NCBI RefSeq assembly: GCF_001591345.1
Contig: NZ_BCUS01000023.1
Span: 1 to 64,000, forward strand
DNA from: Variovorax boronicumulans NBRC 103145
GTDB lineage: Bacteria; Pseudomonadota; Gammaproteobacteria; Burkholderiales; Burkholderiaceae_C
Length of the DNA: 64,000 nucleotides
Direction of reading: 5' to 3'
The notes under the pieces are model-generated. The model searched no databases. It was not told where the DNA came from and worked only from the letters and a program-made list of their open reading frames with translations. This document shows positions 7,711 through 17,272 of this stretch, piece after piece (the first letter of the stretch is position 1; each line of letters opens with the position of its first letter). The position numbers and the translations under genes are program-made.

Positions 7711-9324
7711 ATGCCGATTCCCATCATTGATCTTTTTGCGGGCCCAGGAGGCTTGGGAGAGGGTTTTTCTGCTCTCCAGGACCACAAGCAGCAGCCCGTC
7801 TTCGAAATTGGCCTCTCCATTGAGAAGGACGCCATTGCGCACCAGACGCTCACGCTGCGCGCAGTGTTTCGGAAGCTTCGGGGGACGAGGGATCTAAGGC
7901 ACTACTACAGCTACATCCGAGGCGAGATTGACGAAGCGACATTTCGACGGCAGCCCGCTGTTGCTGAGGCTTTCGTTCACGCTAGTCGCGAAGCTCGCTG
8001 CCTGGAGTTGGGGAAGTCCGATGAGACTGGCATCGACGACGAAATACGAACGGCCCTCAATGGTCGTGATACGTGGATATTGATTGGGGGGCCGCCCTGC
8101 CAGGCGTACTCACTCGCGGGGAGGTCGCGCCGGGCGCATGACAAGAGCTTCCAGAAAGACGAGAAGCATTTTCTGTACAGGGAATATCTTCGAATCATTC
8201 AGGTTCATCGGCCGACCATCTTCGTGATGGAAAACGTGAAGGGCCTGCTCTCTTCGCAGCACTCTGGCAGCTCGATGTTCGAGAGAATCATCGAGGACTT
8301 GTCGAAGCCCGCTGAAGGTGTGGAATACGAGATTCGGTCCTTCATCAAGAAGGGTGACAGCAAATCGCTGGAACCAACGGACTTCATCATTCAGGCCGAG
8401 CACTACGGAATTCCGCAGAGCAGACATCGAGTGATCCTGTTAGGTGTAAGGAAGGATGTAGGGGCCTCGCGGCATGAACTCCTTTCAAAGGTCGAGAAAT
8501 CCGTGAGCGTGAAGCATGCAATCGATGACTTGCCACGACTGCGAAGCCGTTTGTCGAAAGCCGACTCGTTGGAGGCCTGGAGAAGTGCAGTCCAGATGGC
8601 GCCCTCTTTCATGGAGGGATGGAACGTGGAGTACCAGTCGGGCTTGACCGAGCTGATGCGTGTATCCGCTGCCGCGGCTCGGAGTCTGAGCGTCGGTGAA
8701 GCCTTTGTTCAGCGGAGCTACAAAAAGCCGAAGAAACCGACTGAGCTCCAGCTCTGGCTGCACGATGAAGAATTGGGTGGGGTTTGCCAGCACGAAGCGC
8801 GATCACACATGGCGTCCGATCTGGCCAGGTACCTCTTTGCCGCCAGCTTCGCTCAGTCGCAAGGCTATTCCCCGCGATTGGATTGCTTTCCGCCCAAGCT
8901 TCTGCCCAACCACAAGAACGCGGCGAGCAATAGCACAACAGGGGTCATTCCTTTCAAGGATCGATTCCGCGTGCAGTGCGCGGGAGAGCCATCAACGACA
9001 GTGGTTGCGCACATCGCAAAGGATGGGCACTACTACATCCACTACGACCCCACTCAGTGTCGAAGTCTCACGGTGAGAGAAGCGGCTCGGCTTCAGACCT
9101 TCCCCGACAACTATTTCTTTGCTGGCAATCGAACCGAGCAGTACACGCAGGTCGGCAATGCCGTGCCTCCTTTGCTGGCCAACAAGCTGGCGAAGGTGGT
9201 GCGTGGTCTGTTGGCTGAACTGAATCGCGAGCAACGAAGGAAGCGCGCGGCCTTGGAGAAGAACTCCTCAACGCGATCTGGCGAGGATGAGCCAAGCAGG
9301 AAGCCTGCTCCTGCGATCGCTTGA
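7711..9324 (+). CDS. DNA (cytosine-5)-methyltransferase
   Basis: 537-aa C5-cytosine methylase. Motif I is DLFAGPGGLGEGF (residues 7-19), motif IV GGPPCQAYS with catalytic Cys130, motif VI ENV (174-176), motif VIII QSRHR (236-240), motif IX RLQTFPD and motif X VGNAVPP (481-487). About 200 residues between VIII and IX form the target recognition region; the target cannot be deduced. A 30-residue polar, charged tail follows motif X. The codon use is clearly lower in G+C than the flanks. It converges on the Vsr-ended operon. Vsr normally repairs T:G mismatches caused by deaminated 5-methylcytosine, so the two are functionally linked. Most likely it provides self-marking for the restriction-like operon. 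Confidence 0.95.
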   Translation: MPIPIIDLFAGPGGLGEGFSALQDHKQQPVFEIGLSIEKDAIAHQTLTLRAVFRKLRGTRDLRHYYSYIRGEIDEATFRRQPAVAEAFVHASREARCLELGKSDETGIDDEIRTALNGRDTWILIGGPPCQAYSLAGRSRRAHDKSFQKDEKHFLYREYLRIIQVHRPTIFVMENVKGLLSSQHSGSSMFERIIEDLSKPAEGVEYEIRSFIKKGDSKSLEPTDFIIQAEHYGIPQSRHRVILLGVRKDVGASRHELLSKVEKSVSVKHAIDDLPRLRSRLSKADSLEAWRSAVQMAPSFMEGWNVEYQSGLTELMRVSAAAARSLSVGEAFVQRSYKKPKKPTELQLWLHDEELGGVCQHEARSHMASDLARYLFAASFAQSQGYSPRLDCFPPKLLPNHKNAASNSTTGVIPFKDRFRVQCAGEPSTTVVAHIAKDGHYYIHYDPTQCRSLTVREAARLQTFPDNYFFAGNRTEQYTQVGNAVPPLLANKLAKVVRGLLAELNREQRRKRAALEKNSSTRSGEDEPSRKPAPAIA

Positions 9325-9359
9325 TTGGACCGACCAGCCACTCAACAGTGAGTTCTGGA

Positions 9360-9542
9360 TCACTGTCTTGCCACGCCACGTACTGACGAACGATTGCACG
9401 ACCTCATTCTTGCCGCCGATGGCGGCTGGAGCATGAGTCCCCGATAGTCCATCGCGCGGATCATTTCGATGAACGGAACGAGCCCACCCATGTGGTCGCC
9501 AAGCAGTCGCCTGAGGATGGTCGCCAAATGGGCTTCGGCCAC
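9360..9542 (-). pseudogene. Possible frameshifted coding remnant
   Basis: The 254-bp gap between the methylase and Vsr stops contains protein-like sequence on minus in two frames. Frame one begins at 9542 and carries GDHMGGLVPFIEMIRAMDYRG. A second frame over about 9330-9440 carries IGGKNEVVQSFVSTWRGKTV. Joined, they look like one protein with a frameshift. No family recognised; it could be the decayed end of a seventh operon gene. Confidence 0.3.
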
Positions 9543-9578
9543 GTCTCCTAGGGCTTAGGCATTCGAATCGGCCATGGC

Positions 9579-10037
9579 TTAGCTTCGCGATGGGGCGCCG
9601 ATCTCTCCGAGCTGGTCGCAGCCCTCGATCCACGAGCTCATGGCGGCTTGCAGGCCTGCGGCAATCTTGGCGTCGCGCGTTGAGCATTCCCAGACGCATA
9701 GCACTCGCCAGCCCAGCGCGTGGAGCTTTTCGACTGAGCGGCGGTCGCGTTCGACGTTGGTCTCGAGCTTGGCTTTCCAGAAGTCGGGTCGCGTTGAGGG
9801 CATCTTGGCGTATCGGCATCCCTGATGCTGGTGCCAGAAGCAGCCATGGACGAAGATGGCGACCTTGCGGCCGGGCATGACAATGTCGGGAGTGCCAGGC
9901 AGGTCGCGTCGATGCAGCCGGAATCGATAGCCCGAGGCGAACAGCAGCCGGCGGACAAGGAGCTCAGGCTGCGAGTTCTTGCCCTTGATGCCGGCCATCA
10001 TCCGGCTGCGGTCGGCGGGGGAGACGACATCAACCAT
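9579..10037 (-). CDS. vsr: Vsr very-short-patch mismatch repair endonuclease
   Basis: 152 aa from ATG at 10037 (MVDVVSPADRSRMMAGIKGK, the usual Vsr opening); a GTG 24 bases upstream is possible but unlike the family. Landmarks are the PELLVRRLLFASGYRFRLH segment, the nuclease LPGTPDIVMPGRKVAIFVHG with the catalytic Asp, the zinc-site FWHQHQGC and the C-terminal GWRVLCVWEC. Vsr nicks 5' of the T in T:G mismatches left by 5-methylcytosine deamination, and matches the methylase facing it. It is the last gene of the operon, 54 bp after the AIPR gene. In this setting it could be a true Vsr or a Vsr-fold restriction nuclease. Confidence 0.93.
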   Translation of the reverse strand: MVDVVSPADRSRMMAGIKGKNSQPELLVRRLLFASGYRFRLHRRDLPGTPDIVMPGRKVAIFVHGCFWHQHQGCRYAKMPSTRPDFWKAKLETNVERDRRSVEKLHALGWRVLCVWECSTRDAKIAAGLQAAMSSWIEGCDQLGEIGAPSRS

Positions 10038-10091
10038 GGGCTTGTTCTGAGGAGGGAACACGCCGCATGATGGATCAGTGGCCTCGTAGGG

Positions 10092-11861
10092 CTACTTCAC
10101 TTCCGGGATGTTGGTCGCTGGGGCGGAATAGCTCGCACCCATTACGGCCTCCTTGCATTCCGGCCGCTTGGCCCATTCGGAAACCATCTTGCCGCCGGCC
10201 GAGGAGTGCAGCACATCGTTGACCTCCTTGGCCCACACGGCGATTTGCGCGAGCAGTTCGGGAGAGGCCGCCTGCTTGACCCATATGCGGTCGAGGTCGA
10301 TGCGGTCGCCGAGCTTCTCGGCTACCAGCGACACCGTGTAGGCGGTGACGTTGGCTTGGAAGGCTTGGAACATCGGCCGCAAGAGCTTTTGGGCGTCGCG
10401 GTAAATCTTGGCCTTGGCGATCATGGCCTTGAAGTCGACGACGGTCGGCAGCGGCGCCTCTTGCCCATCGACGGGCGTCAGGCCCGCCATGAACTTGTCG
10501 AAGTTCTTTTGCGAGCCGAGGCTGACGATGTCGGGCCTCTTGTCCCAGGCGGTGATGTATTTGGCCAAGTCGGTCTTCGTGACGCGGCGCGCCGTCGGGA
10601 TGGCCTCCTTCAGGGCCTTGAGCTTGGCTGGTGTGGTCCCCTCGCGGGCAAGCAGCGTGTTGTAGCTGCCCGAAGCGCGCTCGTAAAACCACTGGCCCAC
10701 GCCATCAGGGCAGTAGACTGAACGCGAGAGCTTCTCGATCTCGACGTGGAAGGGCTTGTTGGCCGACAGGTCCGATTGCCGCACGGCGTTCTGGCTGTTG
10801 GCGAAGCGGGAAATATCCGAGACGAGAGCTTCCTCCTTGGCCGAATCCTGGGCGCGCATCACGATGATCTTGGCGGGGACGCGCACGCGGCTCAGGTCCG
10901 TGTCGGGATACTTCTTCTTGGCGAAGTAGATCGAGGCGGTGGTCTGCCCACCGTTGACGATTTGCAGGCCTTTGAGCCAGGCAATGCCGGCCGAGCCGTC
11001 GCCAGGCTTGCCCAGGCGCATCTCGTCCGCAACGATCACGATGCCGTTGTTGTAGGCCATGAAGCGCTCGGGGGCTGAGCGCAGCGTGTTTTGGATGCCG
11101 GCGTTGACGCCCTTGCCTTTGACGCTCAGGAAAGAGCGGACGTTGGCCTCCAGCAGGCGCGCGCCGAACTTCTCGTAGAGCAGCCGAAGCGCCTCGGCCG
11201 GGATTGCCGTCAGAGCATAGTCGTAGTCGTCGTTCTCGCCTGGCACGAAGACGCAGGGCAGGGGCGCGCCGGACACCTCGGCGAAGTCGACCACAAGCTC
11301 GTCGCGTGGCTTGCCCTCGGACCAATGCCGGTGAAGCCGCTCGATGTCCATGACCTCTAGGCGCACGGCCTTCCCGCCTATATCGCGGGTCTTGAAGCTC
11401 TTGGATTTGGCGACGCGGTCGGTGATGACGTAGACGCGAACCTGCTCCAGGTCGTCGTAGATCGCCTGCAGCGTCTCGGCCAGCGAGCGCACGTCGCTTG
11501 ACGGGTCCAGCTTGGGCGCCATCTTGCCCTCGGCGCACAGCGACAGAAAGCGCAGGCACTGCTCGACGGCGGTCTTGGTCTCGGAGTCCGGGACCGGCGT
11601 GGGAACATCGACATTCGCATAGAGGCTAACGAACAAGTCGAGTTGATCGTTTTCCTCCGAGAGCGAATAGCCGCTCAGGCGCAGGTTCGCGTTGCCGACC
11701 TTGCCCTCGAAGTGGCACTCGACGGGCTCGAAGGTCATGCCGATGTCCGACATGTGGTCCATCACAATGCCGGAGAAAACCAGCTCTTCATAGAGCGCGC
11801 CGTCTCGCATCTGCGAGCGGACGGCGGCCTGCGTCTCGCGCAGGAATTCAGGCAGATTCAT
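10092..11861 (-). CDS. AIPR family protein (abortive phage-resistance domain)
   Basis: 589 aa. The AIPR hallmark occupies the centre: NVRSFLSVKGKGVNAGIQNTL (residues 240-260), then FMAYNNG (267-273) and LQIVNGGQTTASI (299-311), followed by a helical C-terminal half. The family is known from operons with methylases, Vsr-like nucleases, GHKL ATPases and Z1 proteins, and includes proteins tied to phage abortive infection. Its biochemical activity is not settled. It starts 2 bases after the PD-(D/E)XK gene ends, so the two are probably co-translated. Likely an effector or sensor part of the system. Confidence 0.88.
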   Translation of the reverse strand: MNLPEFLRETQAAVRSQMRDGALYEELVFSGIVMDHMSDIGMTFEPVECHFEGKVGNANLRLSGYSLSEENDQLDLFVSLYANVDVPTPVPDSETKTAVEQCLRFLSLCAEGKMAPKLDPSSDVRSLAETLQAIYDDLEQVRVYVITDRVAKSKSFKTRDIGGKAVRLEVMDIERLHRHWSEGKPRDELVVDFAEVSGAPLPCVFVPGENDDYDYALTAIPAEALRLLYEKFGARLLEANVRSFLSVKGKGVNAGIQNTLRSAPERFMAYNNGIVIVADEMRLGKPGDGSAGIAWLKGLQIVNGGQTTASIYFAKKKYPDTDLSRVRVPAKIIVMRAQDSAKEEALVSDISRFANSQNAVRQSDLSANKPFHVEIEKLSRSVYCPDGVGQWFYERASGSYNTLLAREGTTPAKLKALKEAIPTARRVTKTDLAKYITAWDKRPDIVSLGSQKNFDKFMAGLTPVDGQEAPLPTVVDFKAMIAKAKIYRDAQKLLRPMFQAFQANVTAYTVSLVAEKLGDRIDLDRIWVKQAASPELLAQIAVWAKEVNDVLHSSAGGKMVSEWAKRPECKEAVMGASYSAPATNIPEVK

Positions 11862-11863
11862 TC

Positions 11864-12874
11864 TTAGATGGCTCCCATTTTCTTAAGTGCGCCCTCGGTG
11901 CCGACGTTGTCGCCGGGCACCTTGTCGAGGTCGATTTCATAGATAGCTCTCATGATGCCCGCGGGCACTGTGCCCGAAGTCATTCGAGGGAAGTTGCCAG
12001 TGACCTCGACGACGCGCGTTCCCGCCTGCTCAAACTTCCTAGGGTAGCGGTCGGAGTGCGAATCGATATAGCCCGCAGCCAGCAGACGCTCGGCCAACAA
12101 CCTCTCAGCCTCGCCGTCGCCCTTGATCGCCACACGCATTGCCTCGAGGATCTCTGGCAGGTTCTGTCCGCTTTCGATTTGCCGCAGTCGGGCGCCGGCC
12201 ACAAACAGCGGCTGGCGCGTCGAGTCGTCGAGTTGCTCAAGCGAGCCGATCTTGGCGGGAAATCCAGCAGCCGACAGCGTGGTCTTGACCTCCAGGGCTC
12301 CTGTGCCGAGCTCAAAGTCTTGAATGCCGTCGAGCGGCCCCACCCATGATTCGATGGCGAGCGCCGAAGGGACGCCCGCATCAATGATGGCCCGCAGCAG
12401 CGTGAGCTCACCAATCAAGCCGATCTCGGCTTCGGGGCTGAGGACCTGCGTTCCCTTGCGCATGAACTCCTGCCAGGCCCCCACTCGTCCGATAAACACC
12501 CGCATGAGCTTTGCTTCATCGGCGCCGATGGCCACAGCGTCATCGAGAGCTCCGACGACGTCGCACGCCATGGCGGCGAAGAGTTCCGCGCTGCCAGCCG
12601 ACTTTCGGGTCAGGGCGAGCCACAGCTTGCCATTGCCTTCGGGGTCGGCGCGCTCGACTGCGAAGCCTTGGCCCTCGGGGAGTTTGTCGGCTGCAGCCAG
12701 TTGCGCGGTGGGAAAGCCGACCAGGACCGCTTCGGCGTTGTCAGGCGAGCGCCGTCCGGCCATCAATTGAAGTGGGCCAGCGGAGGGTAGCGAGATGGCT
12801 TGCCATCCTGGCTCGGTGTCGGCGCTGGTGAGTGACGACCAAGCCAAGAGAAATTCGTTACTCGGACGGGCCAT
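11864..12874 (-). CDS. PD-(D/E)XK motif protein (DUF4420-like)
   Basis: 336 aa. The central EAEIGLIGELTLLRAII supplies the helix glutamate. WVGPLDGIQDFELGTGALEVKTT gives the nuclease Asp and E-x-K (GIQDFE...LEVKTT), as in the putative PD-(D/E)XK family found beside Z1 and AIPR genes. The C-terminal third holds YPRKFEQAGTRVVEVTGNFPR. The start overlaps the Z1 stop by 17 bases. A nuclease role is inferred from the conserved acidic residues and lysine. Confidence 0.85.
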   Translation of the reverse strand: MARPSNEFLLAWSSLTSADTEPGWQAISLPSAGPLQLMAGRRSPDNAEAVLVGFPTAQLAAADKLPEGQGFAVERADPEGNGKLWLALTRKSAGSAELFAAMACDVVGALDDAVAIGADEAKLMRVFIGRVGAWQEFMRKGTQVLSPEAEIGLIGELTLLRAIIDAGVPSALAIESWVGPLDGIQDFELGTGALEVKTTLSAAGFPAKIGSLEQLDDSTRQPLFVAGARLRQIESGQNLPEILEAMRVAIKGDGEAERLLAERLLAAGYIDSHSDRYPRKFEQAGTRVVEVTGNFPRMTSGTVPAGIMRAIYEIDLDKVPGDNVGTEGALKKMGAI

Positions 12875-15782
12875 ATTCCTGCATCCAATAGAGGAGGTTC
12901 ACTTCGTATTCAACACGGATGCCGTTCTCGGCCGACGGGAAGGCGATGGCGAAGGCCATGATGGGCTTGTCCCAGCCGGGCACGATGAGGTTTTCAGAGA
13001 GCCTCTCCTTGCCCTTGTAGTAGGGGGCAAGAGAGTAAAGCAGCAGCAGGCCGCGATCCGCCTCGCCTCCAAGCCTGTCGCGCGCCTCGCGGATGCCCTT
13101 GCCGCTGGGGCTGTCAGGCATGTTGTTCCGGCCTCGGGCCGGTTCGGGCTTCCACGCCGCGCGGGTGCGAGCGAGAGCGTCGCGCCAAACGTTGTCGTCG
13201 AGGTCGATGCCTTCGTCCTTGGGGTCAGTAAGCACTCCAATGGCGAACATGGACGCATCCCTGGCCGCTGGTGGGTCCGGGTCGTCGGTCTTGCGCGTTT
13301 GGAAAGAGGTGACTTTGAAGTCGCCGGGGAAAACATGCGTTTCGCCGATGCCTTCACCTCCGGTTAAAAGCGCCACGTTCCATTGCTCCAACTTGCCGAT
13401 GTCGAGCATTTTCGTGATGAAGTCCGCGAGGACTGCCGCCTTGGCGCTGGTGGCATTTGGATGGGTCACATAGGAGCTCAGGAATGCGAGCACCTTCGGA
13501 GCTTCCACGTCCTGCCACAGGCGAGCGCCAGGCCAAGAGTCGGCGTCACCGTCGCGCGGATATTTTGGCCCCTCCACGAACTTCTTCCCGAGGGAACCGA
13601 CCAGCGCGTCGGTCGCGTCGAGGTTTGCCTGCTGAATCTTGGCGTCCCTGTGGAAGAGGATGGTTTGGGGCCGAGTGCCACTGTAGGTCAGCGACAGCGT
13701 CTGGGCGTTGCGCATCTTCAATGGTGAGGTGACCGTGAGGACCTCGTGCGACATGACCTTGAGTCCATACAGCTCTGGTGTGAGCTTGGCCTTTGCCATG
13801 AAGTCGAACTCTTCGCGCAGCTCCTCGGAGGCGTCGGCGATGTGGCCGAACCACTTCACCAAATCCGGCGACGTATAGAGGCGGCAGAGGTCCAAATATC
13901 CGGGCCGGTAACCAAACCAGCGGCCCATCTGCATCAGCGTGTCGTACATCTTCGTGGTGCGGACGAAGTAGCTCACGCACAGGCCTTCAAGGGTGAGGCC
14001 CCGCGCGAGCTTGTCGCCGCCGACGGCGATGACCTTCAACGCGGCGCCAGGCGTGGCGTAATCCAGAGCGTCCTTGGCCGTGCCATTGATCGAGCGGACG
14101 ACGATGTCTTCGAGAACGTCCGGCAGCTTCGCAACCACCTCAGCCCAGGAAGGCAGCTCAGGAGGCTGCTCTTCTCCGGGCGAGAGCTCGGTAACTTTGT
14201 CGCGCGTCGGGATGAAGTCGTCGTCCCAGAGCTTGCGCATTTGCACGAGCAACTCGTCCGCGTCACTGCCTCGGGTGATCTTCTGGCGCATGCGGCGCAC
14301 CGTCTCCTCGACTTGCTCGCGCACGTGGTCCTGCACCGCCACATAGCGGGTGACGTGAATCAGCATGGAGCTGTGTTCGAGACCTTGGCCGCGCAGTTCG
14401 CGTGCCGCGCAGACAAGCACGAATGAATGGATGGCATTGCGAAGCGACAGCGGAATAGTCTCTTGCCCGTTGTGGACGGGGATGTGCGACTTCTTGTGCT
14501 TGGGCGGCATCCATCCAAGATCGGTCTCGGGGTCGTAGTGGTCCAAGATGCTGCGAGACAGCGGGAGAGCTCCCACACGGCCGTCCTTTGTCAACTTGCC
14601 GAACATGCGGGCGGGGCCGACGTAGTTCGACGGAGCGGCCAGGTTGATGATGAAGGCCTTCGGAAAGAGGTCAGGGCCTTCCAGGGTCGTGGCGCCCTTG
14701 TGATGGATGTAAATGTTGGCGAAAGGCGTCGCCGTGTAGCCGACATAGGCCTTCCGGGAGAAGGAGTGCAGCAATCGACGAATCAGGCTGTTGATGGTCT
14801 TGGGCGAATGCTCCTCGTCCGGCGTTCCGTCTTCATTGAAGGGTTGCTCCCCGGTATCCACAGAGGCATTGTCCGCTTCGTCATCGATCATCAGGAGTGG
14901 CAGCTTTGTCACAAGCTTCCAATCCGGCGTTTTTGGCAGCAACGGGCTGGGTGTGTCAGCGACCCGCGTCTGGATCCATTTCAGTAGCTCGGTGAGTACA
15001 GTCTTTTGCTTCTTCACCACGAAAACCCAGGGCCGCTCCTCGGGCGAGATGCCGTGAAAGTGCTTTGCGATGGCCTTGCTGAAATCGCCGTTTTCCGCCC
15101 GCGTCGTCGCCGAGTTGGTTTTGAGGTCTTCTCCGAATGCGGCCACGCCGATGGGCGCGCCAGGATCGCGGTCCGCCGTGGTCTCGTAGCCCAGGAACCC
15201 CTCCTCAAGGCGCATCTGGGTCTGCGAGCGCAGGTTGTTGTGCATGCCTGCCAGCACGATGATGATCTTGTAGCCTGCATCGGCGGCCTTGTTGATCAAG
15301 CCCGTGTAGTTGCTGGTCTTACCCGACTGCACATGGCCGACGACGAGCCCACGACGATCCCAGGAGTCCGTCCGCAAGGGGTCTTCGAGAAGCCCGAGGA
15401 TGTCGTCCGTAGCCTCGTCGAGGCCATCGACGACCACGTCCGACAATTTCGATTCCTGGTAGTCGCGGTAGCGGCGCCAGTAATGCCAGTCCTTCTTGCG
15501 GGCGGCGTTGAGCCAATCGAAATGCCCGGTGTTGTCCTTGAGGGTGGTGGCCTTGCCCATCCGGTGGCTGAACCGCTGGATCAGCGTGGCGACCACCTTG
15601 GCCTCGTCCAAAGGAGCCGGTGGATCGCTGGCGAACATCGCGGCGGCCAACTTCACTTTCTCAGCGATGTACGCCGGTGTGATCTTTGACGAGTCTTTCT
15701 CCGCCTTCACCAGACGCTGCGCGGTGGCGATGACATCTTCAAGCAGCTGCACCTGCGCTGCGGCCTCTTCTGCTGCGGTCAT
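12858..15782 (-). CDS. Z1 domain protein (SF2-like ATPase)
   Basis: 974 aa. The Walker A variant GHVQSGKT (residues 149-156) is the Z1 signature. LMIDDEADNASVDTG (297-311) is Walker B, YVGYTATPFAN (346-356) looks like helicase motif III, and VIAVGGDKLARGLTLEGL with QMGRWFGYR (584-626) resembles motifs V and VI of superfamily-2 enzymes. The C-terminal 350 residues have no motif I can name. Z1 proteins are known from restriction-like operons with GHKL ATPases and methylases. The ATG overlaps the GHKL stop by 4 bases. Predicted to translocate on or remodel DNA for the nucleases encoded beside it. Confidence 0.92.
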   Translation of the reverse strand: MTAAEEAAAQVQLLEDVIATAQRLVKAEKDSSKITPAYIAEKVKLAAAMFASDPPAPLDEAKVVATLIQRFSHRMGKATTLKDNTGHFDWLNAARKKDWHYWRRYRDYQESKLSDVVVDGLDEATDDILGLLEDPLRTDSWDRRGLVVGHVQSGKTSNYTGLINKAADAGYKIIIVLAGMHNNLRSQTQMRLEEGFLGYETTADRDPGAPIGVAAFGEDLKTNSATTRAENGDFSKAIAKHFHGISPEERPWVFVVKKQKTVLTELLKWIQTRVADTPSPLLPKTPDWKLVTKLPLLMIDDEADNASVDTGEQPFNEDGTPDEEHSPKTINSLIRRLLHSFSRKAYVGYTATPFANIYIHHKGATTLEGPDLFPKAFIINLAAPSNYVGPARMFGKLTKDGRVGALPLSRSILDHYDPETDLGWMPPKHKKSHIPVHNGQETIPLSLRNAIHSFVLVCAARELRGQGLEHSSMLIHVTRYVAVQDHVREQVEETVRRMRQKITRGSDADELLVQMRKLWDDDFIPTRDKVTELSPGEEQPPELPSWAEVVAKLPDVLEDIVVRSINGTAKDALDYATPGAALKVIAVGGDKLARGLTLEGLCVSYFVRTTKMYDTLMQMGRWFGYRPGYLDLCRLYTSPDLVKWFGHIADASEELREEFDFMAKAKLTPELYGLKVMSHEVLTVTSPLKMRNAQTLSLTYSGTRPQTILFHRDAKIQQANLDATDALVGSLGKKFVEGPKYPRDGDADSWPGARLWQDVEAPKVLAFLSSYVTHPNATSAKAAVLADFITKMLDIGKLEQWNVALLTGGEGIGETHVFPGDFKVTSFQTRKTDDPDPPAARDASMFAIGVLTDPKDEGIDLDDNVWRDALARTRAAWKPEPARGRNNMPDSPSGKGIREARDRLGGEADRGLLLLYSLAPYYKGKERLSENLIVPGWDKPIMAFAIAFPSAENGIRVEYEVNLLYWMQEYGPSE

Positions 15783-17272
15783 TTCTTACTCCCTAGTTTT
15801 GCGACGAGCGCTGGGTATTTTTGAAACGGTTCTGTGCGCGAAATCGACTTGCGTGCCTCCTCGAGGCTGAGGCCTTTACGTTCGATAAGGTCATCGAAGA
15901 GCACGCGCGCGACCTCGATCACTGCCGCATTGGGTTCGCCCTCGAAGCCCGTCCGTGGTGTTTCCTTGTTTTCGGCCGTGTCCAGCCAAATGCGCTGCAC
16001 TGGCACGGTCTCTTCGATCACCCGAAGCATCGACTTGATCAATGGCGCAAGCGTCCCCGCGCTTTCTAGGACGGCAGTGACGGATGGGTGCGTTTCTTCA
16101 ATCCGATATCGCATGCCCGCCTTGACGCGCTCGACACGCCACGCCTGTTCAATGGGGATGTTCCCTTTCGCGGGCACTGGCGTGCCCCGATAGGCAAACA
16201 CACGTCGAGCGCGCTCGCGAGTGTTCTCGGCCAAGAGGGTGAGCCAAGGCCGGAGCGAGACGGGCGGGCGGGCTGTGGATTTGCGAACGTCGATCTTCCA
16301 GTCGGCATCGGCAGTGTTCGGGATGTCTAGGCGAATGCGAGCGAGGCGGTGCGCCTCTTCGCGGTTCCACGCGCGAGAGTTGCCAAGGCCGAGCCAGCCA
16401 CCTGCGACCAAGAGGCGCTCGTTGCGATAGACGTAAAACCCTTGCTGCGCGGTCCATCCGGCCGGGCCTGCGTTGTCGTCGAACTCAGCAGCGGCCAATT
16501 TGTCGCGATGGGGCAGGACATGGGCCTGCACCGTGACGGTTCCGTAATCAGTCGGATGGTTGGTTGGTGGCGATGTCCACGGCTTTGCGGGGTGGCCCAT
16601 CATGAACGGGTCCCATGGCGCGACTGCCCGACCGTTCAGGAGCAATTTGAGCTTGGCGCGCGGCCCTTGAAGAAGGCGATGGAAGACCATCGCCAAATGA
16701 GACTCGACGGTGTCGATGAGGTCGTGGAAGTCGTCGGAGGTGTAGCCGGCGGTCACCACGCGGTCCATCGTCTCCCAGAGCACGACAGTGCCCGCCTTCT
16801 TGCCCTTCAAGCCCGCGATGAATGGCTTTGATCCTTGTGCAGGGCCTTCGAACAAGAGCCACCCGCCGTCGGGATTGGCGGCAAGCTCGTCGAGGTCCCA
16901 ACGCAGGCAGCTTGTGGTCCCTTTCTTGACGGTGGCGACGGTGAGCCTGCGGCATTGGGAGAAAGATGCAGTTTTCAGGCCCATGCCGAAGCGCCCGAGG
17001 TCGTGGGCGGCCCGAGCATCCAGTGGGTTCTTGTCGCCTAGGCGCATGGCGCTCTCAAGCTCGGCGTCGTCCATGCCGCGTCCGTCGTCCAGGACAGTGA
17101 TGCGGCTTGTTTGCCCATGCCAGGCGAAGTTGACGAGGACTTCTTTCGCACCGGCTGAGATGCTGTTGTCGATGATGTCTGCAAGAGCCGCGCCGGTCGA
17201 GTAGCCGAGGCCCCGCAGGGACTCGAGCATCGCCATGGCGCGTGGCGGTGCGCTTCTTGTTTTGGGTTTCAT
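15779..17272 (-). CDS. GHKL ATPase (MORC/MutL-like)
   Basis: 497 aa. The Bergerat ATP-binding fold is complete: LADIIDNSISAGA with Asn36, DDGRGM (62-67) and GRFGMGLKTAS (93-103). A second domain carries GFYVYRNERLLVAGGWLG (278-295) and WKIDVRKS (325-332), whose lysine matches the ATP-contacting Lys of the S5-fold domain in MutL/MORC-type enzymes. Such ATPases dimerise on nucleotide binding and can clamp DNA. Iyer and colleagues described prokaryotic relatives of eukaryotic MORC in restriction-type operons with Z1 and AIPR genes. Start and stop both overlap neighbours by ATGA. Confidence 0.9.
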   Translation of the reverse strand: MKPKTRSAPPRAMAMLESLRGLGYSTGAALADIIDNSISAGAKEVLVNFAWHGQTSRITVLDDGRGMDDAELESAMRLGDKNPLDARAAHDLGRFGMGLKTASFSQCRRLTVATVKKGTTSCLRWDLDELAANPDGGWLLFEGPAQGSKPFIAGLKGKKAGTVVLWETMDRVVTAGYTSDDFHDLIDTVESHLAMVFHRLLQGPRAKLKLLLNGRAVAPWDPFMMGHPAKPWTSPPTNHPTDYGTVTVQAHVLPHRDKLAAAEFDDNAGPAGWTAQQGFYVYRNERLLVAGGWLGLGNSRAWNREEAHRLARIRLDIPNTADADWKIDVRKSTARPPVSLRPWLTLLAENTRERARRVFAYRGTPVPAKGNIPIEQAWRVERVKAGMRYRIEETHPSVTAVLESAGTLAPLIKSMLRVIEETVPVQRIWLDTAENKETPRTGFEGEPNAAVIEVARVLFDDLIERKGLSLEEARKSISRTEPFQKYPALVAKLGSKK

